The notes beneath the pieces were generated by a model. The model worked only from the letters and a program-made list of their open reading frames with translations. It made no database searches and was not told the DNA's origin. The position numbers were made by a program, and so were the translations under genes. A stretch of DNA of 64,000 nucleotides from an uncultured Dysosmobacter sp. (lineage in GTDB: Bacteria > Bacillota > Clostridia > Oscillospirales > Oscillospiraceae): contig CAKTHE010000002.1 of assembly GCA_934563745.1 (NCBI GenBank), positions 76,598 to 140,597 on the forward strand. The letters run 5' to 3'. Every line of letters begins with the position of its first letter. Positions within the stretch are counted from its first letter, which is position 1. Below, piece by piece: positions 51,616 to 60,959 of this stretch.

Positions 51616-51644
51616 TTTACAGAAAAGGACCCGCGTGCTATACT
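51616..51644 (+). promoter_or_regulatory. Promoter of the SEDS gene
   Basis: TTTACA (51616-51621), 17 bases, TATACT (51639-51644) with an extended TGC. Confidence 0.7.
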
Positions 51645-51683
51645 ACTCTCCGTAAAACTATACCCGACAGGAGAGACGCTCCC

Positions 51684-52835
51684 ATGCTCAACCGACTCAA
51701 ATCCATACTGGCGGACTTTTTTCAGCAGGCCGATCTGGTGCTGCTGGGGCTTTGCTGCCTGTCCACGCTGTATGGGATCGCTTTGATCTTCAGTGCTACC
51801 CGGTACCGGAACTCGGACCGGTATGTGATCGTTCAGGCGGCGGCGCTGCTGCTGGGCATCTGCATCTATGTGGTGCTGTCCATGGTGGATACGGAATTGC
51901 TGATGCGCCGCTGGAAGTGGGTCGTCGTATTCAACGTGCTGCTGTTGCTGCTGCTGATCCCCTTCGGGCGGTCGGACAATACGGGCAACCGCGCCTGGCT
52001 GAAGTTTCCCGGCGTGCCGGTCAGCATCAGCCCGGCGGAGATCATTAAGATCACATTTACCCTGCTTTTGGCCAAGCAGCTGGCCTGGCTGCGGGAGGAG
52101 CGGCAGGACCTGCGCTCGGCCCGGGCGGCTTTTGCCTGCGGGGGGCATATGGCGGCCCTGTGCGGACTTTATTATGTGCTCTCCAAAGACATGGGCAATG
52201 CGCTGGTCTTTGTATTCATCTTTTTGTGCATGGCATTTGTGGCGGGCTTTGCCTGGCGGTGGTTTGCACTGCTGTTCGCCGGGGGAGGCGGCGCGGTGGC
52301 GGCCGCATTTGCGCTGGGCCTGGTCCCGGACTATATGGAAAACCGGTTCCGGGTCCTGCTGGATCACAGTTACCGGCCCATGAACGAGGGCTGGCAGCAG
52401 ACCCGCAGCCTGCTGACGATCGGCTCCGGCGGTCTGTGGGGGCAGGGCTGGCTTCACGGGACGCAGACGCAGGCGGCGGAGGGGTCCCTGCCGGCACGGC
52501 ATACGGACTTCATTTTTGCCGTGGCCGGGGAAGAACTGGGCCTGGTGGGCTGCCTGGTGATCCTGCTTTTGCTGGGGGCGATCATCATTCGGATTCTGAT
52601 GGTGGCCCGGCGGGCACAGAATGCCTTCCGCTGCTATGTGTGCGTGGGCATTGCGGCCATGATGATCTTTCAGGTGGTCATCAACGTCGGGATGTGTCTG
52701 TTTGTTATGCCGGTCATTGGACTGACTCTGCCGTTTTTCAGCTACGGCGGTTCGTCGGTTGTAACGCTGTTCGCGGCGATGGGGATCGTTTCAGGCATCA
52801 AAAAAGGCGCCTGGACCGGAAACCGCGGCCGCTGA
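51684..52835 (+). CDS. SEDS-family peptidoglycan polymerase (RodA/FtsW type)
   Basis: This 383-aa protein with ten helices polymerises lipid II in the elongasome or divisome. Signatures are RAWLKFPGVPVSISPAEIIK near residue 105 (family consensus for the RodA/FtsW loop), RVLLDHSYRPMNEGWQQTRS with GSGGLWGQG, HTDFIFAVAGEELG with the catalytic Asp, and the C-terminal IGLTLPFFSYGGSS. RodA is favoured over FtsW by the short N-terminus and the wall-elongation genes around. No penicillin-binding protein partner is adjacent. The start follows CAGGAGAG. Confidence 0.93.
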   Translation: MLNRLKSILADFFQQADLVLLGLCCLSTLYGIALIFSATRYRNSDRYVIVQAAALLLGICIYVVLSMVDTELLMRRWKWVVVFNVLLLLLLIPFGRSDNTGNRAWLKFPGVPVSISPAEIIKITFTLLLAKQLAWLREERQDLRSARAAFACGGHMAALCGLYYVLSKDMGNALVFVFIFLCMAFVAGFAWRWFALLFAGGGGAVAAAFALGLVPDYMENRFRVLLDHSYRPMNEGWQQTRSLLTIGSGGLWGQGWLHGTQTQAAEGSLPARHTDFIFAVAGEELGLVGCLVILLLLGAIIIRILMVARRAQNAFRCYVCVGIAAMMIFQVVINVGMCLFVMPVIGLTLPFFSYGGSSVVTLFAAMGIVSGIKKGAWTGNRGR

Positions 52836-52855
52836 GGGCGTACATCGGAAAGAAT

Positions 52856-52888
52856 AACAGGGGAAGCCGGAACGGCTTCCCCTGTTTT
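52856..52888 (+). terminator. Terminator of the SEDS gene
   Basis: AACAGGGGAAGCCG and CGGCTTCCCCTGTT arms around GAA, ending TTTT. Confidence 0.88.
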
Positions 52889-52956
52889 GCGTATCGTCCG
52901 GTCCGGCAGTGTGCATACTAAGCGCAGAAATTCCCAATGAAATGGAGGAAACTGCT

Positions 52957-53919
52957 TTGCACAGACGTATGATACGCTGCCTGCTGCCGGCGCTGATGCT
53001 GGCGGCCGGACTGTGGACGGCCATCCCGGCCGGGATGGCTCAGGAGGCGCCCGTGGGGCCGGTTGCCCGAAAGCTGGAGATCGCCACCTACCGGAACATT
53101 CCCTATCAGGCTGATTTTCTTTCTTCCGGCGGCGCGGTCTCCTATCAGGTGGAGACGCAGCCCCGCCGGGGCAGTGTCACGGTGGAGGGCAGCCGCTTCA
53201 CCTACACGCCGGAGGAGGGGCGGACCGGAACGGACACGTTCACTTACACGGCCTGCGATGCGGAAGGGAACCGCTCCGCGCCGGCCCAGGTGCGGATCCG
53301 CATCCGGAACCCCAAGAGCGGCATATGCTATGCAGACCTGGAGGGCGAAGCCTGTGCTGCCGCTGCGCAGATGCTGGCGGAGGAGGGGATCTTCGTTGGA
53401 AGCCGCCTGGGACAGAGCTGGTTTTTTGAGCCGGAGCAGACGGTCAGCCGCAGCGAGTTTTTGGCCATGACCATGGAAGCGGCGGGGCTGGCGCCGGAAC
53501 AGGCGACCATGACGGGCTTCTGCGATGATGCGGCCATCCCGGCCTGGGCCAAGTCCTATGCGGCGGCAGGGGCAGCGGACGGCGTGATCCGGGGCAGCGC
53601 CACGGACGCGGGGATCGCCTTCCGGCCGTCGGATCCCATCTGCCGGGATGAAGCGGCCGTGATTCTGAACCGGGTGCTGGCGCTGAGCGATGTGGATCTT
53701 ACCGCCTGGTATGCCGACCGGGAGGCGGTTCCTTCCTGGGCGGCGCAGGCGGTTGGAAATCTGGAGTCGGTCAGTGTGCTGGCGGCAGGCAGCTATGGCG
53801 ACGCCGCGCTGGCGCGTCCGGTGACCCGGGCGGACGCAGCCCAAATGCTGACGGCGGCCATGGCGCTGCTGGACGGGCGCCAAAGCGGCGCCCTGGCGTG
53901 GCTGAGGACGATCGGTTGA
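52957..53919 (+). CDS. Secreted SLH-domain surface protein with one Ig/cadherin-like domain
   Basis: This 320-aa exported protein has a signal peptide (about residues 1-29, ending PAGMAQ) and one tandem-Ig/cadherin-like module (SVTVEGSRFTYTPEEGRTGT, then DTFTYTACDAEGN). Two or three SLH-like repeats follow (LEGEACAAAAQMLAEEGIFV; AIPAWAKSYAAAGAADGVI; PSWAAQAVGNLESVSVL with RPVTRADAAQMLTAAM). SLH domains bind pyruvylated wall polymer, which the CsaB fusion would make. The likely start is TTG at 52957, seven bases after GGAGG; the next ATG is 19 bases from it, too far. Confidence 0.82.
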   Translation: MHRRMIRCLLPALMLAAGLWTAIPAGMAQEAPVGPVARKLEIATYRNIPYQADFLSSGGAVSYQVETQPRRGSVTVEGSRFTYTPEEGRTGTDTFTYTACDAEGNRSAPAQVRIRIRNPKSGICYADLEGEACAAAAQMLAEEGIFVGSRLGQSWFFEPEQTVSRSEFLAMTMEAAGLAPEQATMTGFCDDAAIPAWAKSYAAAGAADGVIRGSATDAGIAFRPSDPICRDEAAVILNRVLALSDVDLTAWYADREAVPSWAAQAVGNLESVSVLAAGSYGDAALARPVTRADAAQMLTAAMALLDGRQSGALAWLRTIG

Positions 53920-53928
53920 ATCCGGCGG

Positions 53929-53961
53929 GGCAGGACGTCTTTTGAGACGTCCTGCCTTTTT
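53929..53961 (+). terminator. Terminator of the SLH gene
   Basis: GGCAGGACGTCT and AGACGTCCTGCC arms with five T. Confidence 0.9.
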
Positions 53962-54047
53962 GCGGGCTGGAATCCGGAAAAGCCGCATACGATGGAACGA
54001 TGAGAGAAAAAAGACTGCACCCAAACCGGGAGGGGCGCTTTTCCCGG

Positions 54048-54076
54048 TTGTATTTTCGACCGGATTGTGCTACACT
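54048..54076 (+). promoter_or_regulatory. Promoter of the ddl-murF operon
   Basis: TTGTAT (54048-54053), 17 bases, TACACT (54071-54076) with TGC extension. Confidence 0.6.
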
Positions 54077-54164
54077 GACTCTAATTGTAATAGACGCCGC
54101 AAAGAGGAACCGGCCCGGCACCCCCGGACCGGGCGGGACACTGCGGCGGGGAGAAGAGGATTCC

Positions 54165-55226
54165 ATGAAAATTGTTGTATTGGCAGGCGGGCTGTCCACG
54201 GAACGGGCGGTCTCCCTGGTGTCGGGAACGGAGATCTGCAGGGCCCTGCGCCGCCGCGGGCATCAGGCAGTGCTGGTGGATCTGTATCTGGGACTGGAGC
54301 ACTATCACGGGGCCCTGGAGGATCTTTTCGATGCGCCGGATGGGCTGTGCAGTGACAGCGGAATCGCGGCGGCGGAGCCGGACCGGGAAGCGGTGCGCCG
54401 CAGCCGGGCGGATCAGAGCCCCAGCTGGATCGGCAAGGATGTGCTGCAGATCTGCGCCCTGGCGGACCTTGTGTTCCTGGGGCTGCACGGCGAGTGCGGC
54501 GAGGACGGTCGGATCCAGGCGGCGCTGGATCTGCTGGGGGTGCCCTATACCGGTTCGGGCTATCTGGGTGCGGCCCTGGCGATGGATAAGGCTATGTCCA
54601 AGCGCATGATGGACGTGGCGGGGATCCGGACGGCGCCCTGGCGGGAGATTACATACGGCCCGGAGGACATTGACCGGCTGACGGAGGAGCTGCAGGTGCC
54701 CTGTGCGCTGAAGGTGGTCAACGGCGGGAGCTCTCTGGGCGTTTACCTGCCGGACACCAAGGAGCAGCTGCGCGCAGGACTTGCGGATCTGCTCAAATAC
54801 GGAAACCGGGCCGTGGTGGAAAAGAAGATCCAGGGCCGGGATATTACCGTGGGGGTCCTGGGCGATGCGTACCTGCCCGCGGTGGAGATTATTCCGGATG
54901 CGCGCTTTGCCTACTTTGACTACGAGGCCAAATATCAGCCCGGCGGCTCGCAGGAGATCTGCCCCGCTCCCATTCCGGAGGACCAGTGGCGGGCCATGGG
55001 CGAGGCGGCGCTGAAGCTGCACCGGGCCCTGGGACTTTCCGTTTACTCCCGGACGGACTTTTTGCTGGACGAAGAGGGAAATGCCTGGTGCCTGGAGGTC
55101 AATACCCTTCCGGGGATGACGCCGGCCAGCCTGGTGCCCAAGGAGGCGGCAGCTGCCGGAATTTCGTATGATGAGCTGTGTGAGCGGATCGCGCTGGATT
55201 CGCTGAAACTCAAAAGGAGAGCATAA
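54165..55226 (+). CDS. ddl: D-alanine-D-alanine ligase
   Basis: Ddl joins two D-Ala using ATP for peptidoglycan stem peptides. The 353-aa ATP-grasp protein shows VVLAGGLSTERAVSLVSG, LGLHGECGEDGRIQA, YTGSGYLGAALAMDK, KVVNGGSSLGV, the omega loop FDYEAKYQPGG, and the metal site LEVNTLPGMTPASLVP. The omega-loop Tyr in EAKYQPGG favours the D-Ala rather than the D-lactate class. GAAGAGGA precedes the ATG. murF follows after four bases. Confidence 0.95.
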   Translation: MKIVVLAGGLSTERAVSLVSGTEICRALRRRGHQAVLVDLYLGLEHYHGALEDLFDAPDGLCSDSGIAAAEPDREAVRRSRADQSPSWIGKDVLQICALADLVFLGLHGECGEDGRIQAALDLLGVPYTGSGYLGAALAMDKAMSKRMMDVAGIRTAPWREITYGPEDIDRLTEELQVPCALKVVNGGSSLGVYLPDTKEQLRAGLADLLKYGNRAVVEKKIQGRDITVGVLGDAYLPAVEIIPDARFAYFDYEAKYQPGGSQEICPAPIPEDQWRAMGEAALKLHRALGLSVYSRTDFLLDEEGNAWCLEVNTLPGMTPASLVPKEAAAAGISYDELCERIALDSLKLKRRA

Positions 55227-55230
55227 AAGC

Positions 55231-56604
55231 ATGGAGCCGATGACCATTGAAGAGATCTGCACAGCGGTTCACGGTGTGTGGTGGAATCCCCGGGAAGGGG
55301 CGGAGCCGGTGTGCGAAGTGTCTACGGACAGCCGGAAGCTTCCGTACGGCTGCCTGTTTGTTCCCCTCAAGGGTGAGCGGTTTGACGGGCACGATTATAT
55401 CGACCGGGCTTTGGCGGATGGCGCGGCGGGCTGCCTGTGCGCCCGCCTTCCGGCGGATCTCCGCCCGGATAAGTTTTACATCAAGGTGGCGGATACCCGC
55501 GCGGCGCTGGGTGATCTGGCGGCGGCGTACCGGAAGCGCTTTTCCCTGCCGGTGATCCAGATTACCGGCTCGGTGGGCAAGACCACCACGAAGGAGATGA
55601 TCGCCGCCGTGCTGGGTGCCCGGTTCCGGGTGCTGAAGACTGCGGCGAACTATAATAACGATGTGGGAACGCCGCTGACGCTGCTGCGGCTGAGCGCGGA
55701 TGATGAGGCGGCGGTGATCGAGACCGGCATGAATCACTTTGGCGAGATCCGCTATCTGGGCGCCCTGGTGCGGCCGGACATTGCGGTGATCACGAACATC
55801 GGCGATGCGCATATCGAGTATCTGGGCAGCCGGGAGGGGATCCTGCAGGCGAAGAGCGAGATCTTTGAAAATCTTGCGCCGGATGGCCTGGCGGTGCTCA
55901 ACGGGGATGACGCGCTGCTCAACACGCTGGACCTTCCCTTCAGGACGCTGCGCTGCGGACACGGCCGCGGCTGTGACGTCCGGGTGGAGGACCTGGCGGA
56001 TCATGGGGTGCGGGGCATTACCTGCACGGTGATCACGGAACGGGAACGCTATCCCCTGGAGATCCCGGCGCCCGGCGAGCATATGGTCTATTCGGCGTCC
56101 ATGGCGGTGGCGATCGGTGAGCAGCTGGGCCTGAGCCGGGAGGAGATCATCCGGGGCGTGGCGGCGTTCCGCCCCACCGGGTCCCGGATGCGGGTGATCG
56201 CGCTTCCGGAGAATCGGGTGATCCTGGATGACTGCTACAACGCAAACCCCCAGTCCGTCAGTGCGGCGCTGGAGGTGCTGGCTAAGACCGAGTGCGCCAC
56301 CAAGATCGCCGTGCTGGGCGATATGGGGGAATTGGGCGACCTGACGGATCAGGCACATTATAACATCGGGGCCCTGGCGGCCATGCTGGGGGTCGACGTG
56401 ATCTACGCGGTCGGGAAAAAGGCGGCGGAGATCGCCCGGGGCGCGGAAGCCAGCGGCGGCTGCGTCTATTACTATGAAACGAAAGAGGAGGCCCTGCCGG
56501 CGATCCGCCGTCATTTTGAAGAGGATACGGCGGTTTTGGTGAAGGCTTCTCACGCCATGAACTTCGGGGCCCTGGTGGCGGGGCTGAGTGAGGATAAGGA
56601 ATGA
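55231..56604 (+). CDS. murF: UDP-MurNAc-tripeptide:D-Ala-D-Ala ligase
   Basis: MurF adds the D-Ala-D-Ala made by Ddl to UDP-MurNAc-tripeptide in the cytosol. The 457-aa Mur ligase shows DSRKLPYGCLFVPLKGERFD, the P-loop ITGSVGKTTTKEMI, TAANYNNDVGTPLTLL, ETGMNHFGEI and the C-terminal ILDDCYNANPQSVSAAL. AAAAGGAG precedes the ATG. It overlaps the ABC-F gene by four bases, so both are coupled. Confidence 0.97.
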   Translation: MEPMTIEEICTAVHGVWWNPREGAEPVCEVSTDSRKLPYGCLFVPLKGERFDGHDYIDRALADGAAGCLCARLPADLRPDKFYIKVADTRAALGDLAAAYRKRFSLPVIQITGSVGKTTTKEMIAAVLGARFRVLKTAANYNNDVGTPLTLLRLSADDEAAVIETGMNHFGEIRYLGALVRPDIAVITNIGDAHIEYLGSREGILQAKSEIFENLAPDGLAVLNGDDALLNTLDLPFRTLRCGHGRGCDVRVEDLADHGVRGITCTVITERERYPLEIPAPGEHMVYSASMAVAIGEQLGLSREEIIRGVAAFRPTGSRMRVIALPENRVILDDCYNANPQSVSAALEVLAKTECATKIAVLGDMGELGDLTDQAHYNIGALAAMLGVDVIYAVGKKAAEIARGAEASGGCVYYYETKEEALPAIRRHFEEDTAVLVKASHAMNFGALVAGLSEDKE

Positions 56605-58499
56605 TTGAGATCCAGGTGGAGGGGCTGGTAAAGTCCTTCGAAATCGGAAAAAATATTTTAGACGGGCTGACGTTCCAGATCGATCAGGGGGAACGTGTGG
56701 GTCTGCTGGGCAGAAACGGCGCGGGTAAAACCACGCTGTTTCGCATTTTGACCGGGGAACTGGACTGGGACGAGGGCCAGGTGACCATCGGCCGGGGCCG
56801 GCGGATCGGTCTGATCTCGCAGATCCCGGTCTATCCGGAAGGGTATACCGTCGAGCAGGTGCTGCGCAGCGCCTTTGCCCGCCTGCGTCCGCTGAGTGAG
56901 GAGATGGAGCGGCTGGAGGCCCGTATGGCCGCCGGCGAGAACGACCCGGCCCTGCTGCGGCGCTACGGCGCGCTGCGGGAGCGGTTTGAGGTGTTCGGCG
57001 GATACGATACGGACGTGGCGGTCAACAAAGTGGCCAACGGTCTGTCGATCACGCCGGACATGCGCGGGGAGCTGTTTGACCGGCTTTCCGGCGGGGAAAA
57101 GACCCGGGTCAACCTGGGCCGCCTGATTTTGGAGGATACGGAGATCCTGCTGCTGGACGAGCCCACCAATCACCTGGACCTGCACGCGACCGAATGGCTG
57201 GAAAACTACATCGCCGGCTTTCGGGGTACGGTGCTGACCATTTCGCATGACCGCTATTTTCTGGACCGGGTGGTGACGCGGATCATTGAGATCCAGGACG
57301 GGAAGGCGGAGTTTTACAGCGGGAATTACAGCTTTTACGCTGTGGAAAAAGAGCGCCGCTTTCAGGAGCGGATGAAGCAGTATGAAAAGGAGCAGACGAA
57401 GATCCAGCAACTGGAGAAGGCGGCGGATCAGCTGCGGCTGTGGGCGTTTCAGGGCATGGATAAGACCTACCGCCGGGCGATCTCCATGGAAAAGCGGATC
57501 GAGCGGATGCGCACGACCGCAAAGCCCACCCGTGCCAGGAAGATGGACGCCCGCTTCTCTGCGGCGGAATTTCACGGGGATGAGATCCTGTCTCTGCGGG
57601 GTCTGAGCAAGAGCTTCGGCGAGCGGACGCTTTTTGCTGGGATCAATCTGAAGATCGAAGGGGGCGAACGGATCGCCCTGATCGGCGACAACGGCGCCGG
57701 AAAATCCACCCTGGTCAAAATGATCATGGGGGAGCTGACTCCCGATGCGGGACGGATCCGGGTCGGGCCTCAGGTAAAAGCGGCCTATCTGCCGCAGATT
57801 ATGCACTTCGAACACCCGGACTGGAACCTGGTGGAAAATATGATGGCAGCCAAGAAGGGCCTTTCGGCCCAGTCGGCCCGGAACCGGCTGGCCGCCTACG
57901 ATTTTCGCGGGGAGGATGTCCTCAAGCCGGTGTCGGTCCTCTCCGGCGGAGAGCAGAGCCGCCTGCGGCTGTGCATGCTGATGGATGACGAAATTAACTT
58001 CCTGATTCTGGACGAGCCCACCAACCATCTGGATATCGCCTCCCGGGAATGGATCGAGGAGGCTGTGGAATCTTATGACGGGGCACTTTTGTTCGTCAGT
58101 CATGACCGGTATTTCATCAATCGCTTTGCGACCCGGATCTGGGAGCTTTCGGATGGAACCATAACGGACTGGCCCATGGGCTTTGCCGAGTATCGCCGGC
58201 AAAAGGCTCTGGAGGAGAGTCAAAAGCAGTCGGAAGAAAAAACTGTAAAGGAAAAGAACGTTACAGAAAAGCCCCGGGGGAATAAGGCGCAGCAAATGGC
58301 CCGCCGGCAGCTGACCATCTGCGAACGGGAGATTGCCAAAACGGAGGAGCGCCTTACAGAGCTGGATACCCGGATGGAGGAGGCCGCCTGCGATTACGAA
58401 AAGCTTAGTGCGCTGACGGAAGAGCGGGACGCAGTCCAGCGGGAGCTGGAGGCTCTGTATGAAAAATGGGAGACGCTGAGTCTGGAGGCGGGAGAGTAA
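56601..58499 (+). CDS. ABC-F family ribosome-associated ATPase
   Basis: This soluble 632-aa protein has two ABC domains and no membrane part. Domain 1 has GLLGRNGAGKTTLF, LSGGEKTRVNLGRLIL and LLLDEPTNHLDL. A linker of ~80 residues rich in Lys/Arg/Glu follows, matching the P-site tRNA interaction motif, and then domain 2 with LIGDNGAGKSTLVK, LSGGEQSRLRLCMLM and LILDEPTNHLDI. The C-terminal ~100 residues are a predicted coiled coil. Such factors adjust translation or protect ribosomes from antibiotics; the housekeeping context favours the former. It overlaps murF by four bases. Confidence 0.92.
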   Translation: MIEIQVEGLVKSFEIGKNILDGLTFQIDQGERVGLLGRNGAGKTTLFRILTGELDWDEGQVTIGRGRRIGLISQIPVYPEGYTVEQVLRSAFARLRPLSEEMERLEARMAAGENDPALLRRYGALRERFEVFGGYDTDVAVNKVANGLSITPDMRGELFDRLSGGEKTRVNLGRLILEDTEILLLDEPTNHLDLHATEWLENYIAGFRGTVLTISHDRYFLDRVVTRIIEIQDGKAEFYSGNYSFYAVEKERRFQERMKQYEKEQTKIQQLEKAADQLRLWAFQGMDKTYRRAISMEKRIERMRTTAKPTRARKMDARFSAAEFHGDEILSLRGLSKSFGERTLFAGINLKIEGGERIALIGDNGAGKSTLVKMIMGELTPDAGRIRVGPQVKAAYLPQIMHFEHPDWNLVENMMAAKKGLSAQSARNRLAAYDFRGEDVLKPVSVLSGGEQSRLRLCMLMDDEINFLILDEPTNHLDIASREWIEEAVESYDGALLFVSHDRYFINRFATRIWELSDGTITDWPMGFAEYRRQKALEESQKQSEEKTVKEKNVTEKPRGNKAQQMARRQLTICEREIAKTEERLTELDTRMEEAACDYEKLSALTEERDAVQRELEALYEKWETLSLEAGE

Positions 58500-58504
58500 G
58501 GACC

Positions 58505-59278
58505 ATGGGGAAGCACTTGGAAAAACAGGAAAAGGTGCTGTGTGTCATGGCTGCCGTCTGCCTGGTTTTGGGTGCGGCCTGCGGCGGATTTATCCCCGGA
58601 ATGCGGTTTTCCGGCTATCTGCTGACGGGGCTGGCAGGGCTCTTCCTGCTGGCGGCCTGGCTGGAGCGTTGGGCGCGGCAAAGCCGGAAGGGTAAGCTTT
58701 GTAAAAGAATTTTCCTCTATGGAATAACGGCGCTGCTGGTGCTGTTTTCCGCCGTGCAGACTCTGCTGTATTCCAAGGGGCATCAGCAAAACGAGGGGCT
58801 GCCCTCCGACGTGGTCCTTGTACTGGGGGCTGGCGTCAATGGAGAGACGCCGTCTCTGGTCCTGCAAAGCCGGATCGATGCGGCGGCGGAGTATTTGCGC
58901 CGCTGGCCGGAGGTGCCGGCGATCCTTTCCGGCGGCATGGGCCCCGGCGAGCAGATCTCGGAGGCGGAGTGCATGCGCCGGGGGCTGGTTGCCCGGGGAA
59001 TCGACGCGGCGCGGCTGACTTTGGAAGACCAGTCTGCCACTACGGCGGAGAATATGGCCTTTTCCAAAGCGAAGCTGCCGGAGCTGGGGCTGGATCCGGA
59101 CACGGCGGTGGTCGCGGTGGTGACCAGTGATTTTCACTGCTTCCGGGCGCATCTTCTGGCGCAGCGGGCGGGGCTTACGGCAATGGATCTTCCGGCTCGG
59201 GTCGACTGGCCGCTGCTGAATGCCAACTACTACGCGCGGGAATTTTTTGCTTTGGGAAAGACCTTGCTGACATACTGA
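58505..59278 (+). CDS. DUF218/ElyC-YdcF family membrane protein
   Basis: This 257-aa protein has three N-terminal membrane helices and a DUF218 domain. It has VVLVLGAGVNGETPSLVLQSR, then AILSGGMGPGEQISEAECM, the ATTAENMAFSKAKL motif and TSDFHCFRAHLL. ElyC of E. coli, a relative, affects wall precursor supply at low temperature, which fits the position behind ddl-murF. The ATG at 58505 uses GGAGAGTAAGG, 5 bases after the ABC-F stop. Confidence 0.87.
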   Translation: MGKHLEKQEKVLCVMAAVCLVLGAACGGFIPGMRFSGYLLTGLAGLFLLAAWLERWARQSRKGKLCKRIFLYGITALLVLFSAVQTLLYSKGHQQNEGLPSDVVLVLGAGVNGETPSLVLQSRIDAAAEYLRRWPEVPAILSGGMGPGEQISEAECMRRGLVARGIDAARLTLEDQSATTAENMAFSKAKLPELGLDPDTAVVAVVTSDFHCFRAHLLAQRAGLTAMDLPARVDWPLLNANYYAREFFALGKTLLTY

Positions 59279-59309
59279 ACGACGGAAAACGGCCATGAAG
59301 GAGGAAGCC

Positions 59310-59804
59310 ATGAGCGATATTTTGTGCATCTATTATTCCAGAAGCGGAAAGACACAAAAGGCGGTGGAAGAGATTGCCCAGTCCCTGGACGCGGAGACCG
59401 TACGGCTGCGGGATGCGGTCGAACGCGGCGGCTGGCGGGGCTGGCTGCGCTGCGGATTGGATGCCGTCCGGAAGGATACCCGGCCTCTTTCCCATTTTGA
59501 AACGGAACGGCCGCTGGAGGCATACCGCTTGGTTGTGCTGGGAACGCCGGTCTGGGCCGGGCGCTGCTCGTCGGTCATGCGGGCCTTTTTGAAAGCGTAC
59601 GGTCCCCGGCTGAAGCAGACGGCTTATGTGATCACCCGGGGTGGGCAGAACCGCTGCGAAGAGGTTTACGATCAGATGGATGCCTATGTGCCCCAGGGGC
59701 GGATCGAGGCAGTGTCACTGCGGGTGGACGATGTGGGCTGCCATTTCTGGGAGGAGGATTTCGTCCGTCGGATCCGGGAGCGGCTGACAGACACGGAAGC
59801 ATAA
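59310..59804 (+). CDS. Flavodoxin-family protein
   Basis: This 164-aa protein has an FMN-binding flavodoxin fold. Phosphate loop CIYYSRSGKTQKAVEEIA, then VVLGTPVWAGRCSSVMRAFL, the second FMN loop. It is of the long, Clostridial flavodoxin/NADPH-reductase-like type rather than the acidic electron-carrier type. GAAGGAGG precedes the ATG at 59310. A partner cannot be read from context. Confidence 0.88.
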   Translation: MSDILCIYYSRSGKTQKAVEEIAQSLDAETVRLRDAVERGGWRGWLRCGLDAVRKDTRPLSHFETERPLEAYRLVVLGTPVWAGRCSSVMRAFLKAYGPRLKQTAYVITRGGQNRCEEVYDQMDAYVPQGRIEAVSLRVDDVGCHFWEEDFVRRIRERLTDTEA

Positions 59805-59849
59805 GCAGCCCGGGGCCGGATCCCGGCTTTCGTCAGGAGGTGGAGGCAG

Positions 59850-60959
59850 ATGGAGGAAAAGCTCCGGTCGCTGGAGCTGCATTATGAAGATCTGGAGGCG
59901 CAGCTGCAGGACCCGTCCTGCTACGGCGATCCGGACCGCCTGCGGGCGCTGAACCGGGAAATCCGGGAGATCGCGCCGGTGGTGGAGACCTGGCGGGCCT
60001 TCGTCCGGGCGGAAAAAAGCCGGGAGGAGGCCCGGGCGGCGCTTTCGGATCCGGAGCTGCATGACCTTGCCAAGGCAGAGCTTGTCCAGGCCCAGCGGGA
60101 GACGGAGACCCTGCAGGAGAAGCTGAAGCTTTTGCTGCTGCCCCGGGACCCGATGGATGGACGCAGCGTGATTCTGGAAGTACGGGCCGGCGTTGGCGGG
60201 GAAGAGAGCGCCTTGTTTGCCCGTGCCCTGCTGCGCATGTACACGATGTATGCCGAGACCAGGGGCTGGCGGGTTGAAACGGTCAACCTCAATGAAACGG
60301 AGCTGGGCGGCGTGAAGGAGTGCAGTCTGCTTGTGGAAGGGGAGGATGTTTGGTCCCGCCTGAAGTTTGAGTCCGGCGTCCACCGGGTCCAGCGGGTGCC
60401 GGAGACGGAATCCGGCGGGCGGATCCATACCAGTGCCGCCACGGTGGCGGTGCTTCCCGAGGCGGAAGAGGTGGAGTGCACCGTGGATCCGCGGGAACTG
60501 CAGATCGATACCTTTCGGGCCTCCGGCGCCGGCGGCCAGCACGTCAACAAGACGGAGAGCGCCATTCGCATTACACACCTTCCCACCGGACTGGTGGTGG
60601 AGTGTCAGGACGAGCGCAGCCAGTACAAGAACAAGGAAAAGGCCATGAAGGTACTGCGCGCCCGCCTTCTGAAAGCGCAGCAGGACCGGCAGGCGGATCA
60701 GACCGCCCGGGAGCGCCGCACGCAGGTGGGCAGCGGCGACCGCAGTGAGCGGATCCGGACGTATAATTTTCCCCAGGGCCGGGTGACGGATCACCGCATT
60801 GGGCTGACTCTTTATAAGCTGCCGGCCGTTCTGAACGGAGATCTGGATGAGCTGATCGACGCTTTGGCCACGGAGGATGCGGCCCGGAGGCTGCGTCAGG
60901 AGGAGCAAACGCACGGATCGACTTCCCGGGAGGGGAGCGAGCAGAATAGAGGCGAATGA
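59850..60959 (+). CDS. prfA: Peptide chain release factor 1
   Basis: RF1 ends translation at UAA and UAG. The 369-aa protein has the GGQ peptidyl-hydrolase motif (SGAGGQHVNKTESAIR) and the stop-codon tripeptide region RVPETESGGRIHTSAAT, where PET stands for the PxT motif of RF1. prmC, whose product methylates the GGQ Gln and which commonly follows prfA, is not adjacent. Start has AGGAGG upstream. Overlaps the next gene by four bases (ATGA). Confidence 0.95.
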   Translation: MEEKLRSLELHYEDLEAQLQDPSCYGDPDRLRALNREIREIAPVVETWRAFVRAEKSREEARAALSDPELHDLAKAELVQAQRETETLQEKLKLLLLPRDPMDGRSVILEVRAGVGGEESALFARALLRMYTMYAETRGWRVETVNLNETELGGVKECSLLVEGEDVWSRLKFESGVHRVQRVPETESGGRIHTSAATVAVLPEAEEVECTVDPRELQIDTFRASGAGGQHVNKTESAIRITHLPTGLVVECQDERSQYKNKEKAMKVLRARLLKAQQDRQADQTARERRTQVGSGDRSERIRTYNFPQGRVTDHRIGLTLYKLPAVLNGDLDELIDALATEDAARRLRQEEQTHGSTSREGSEQNRGE

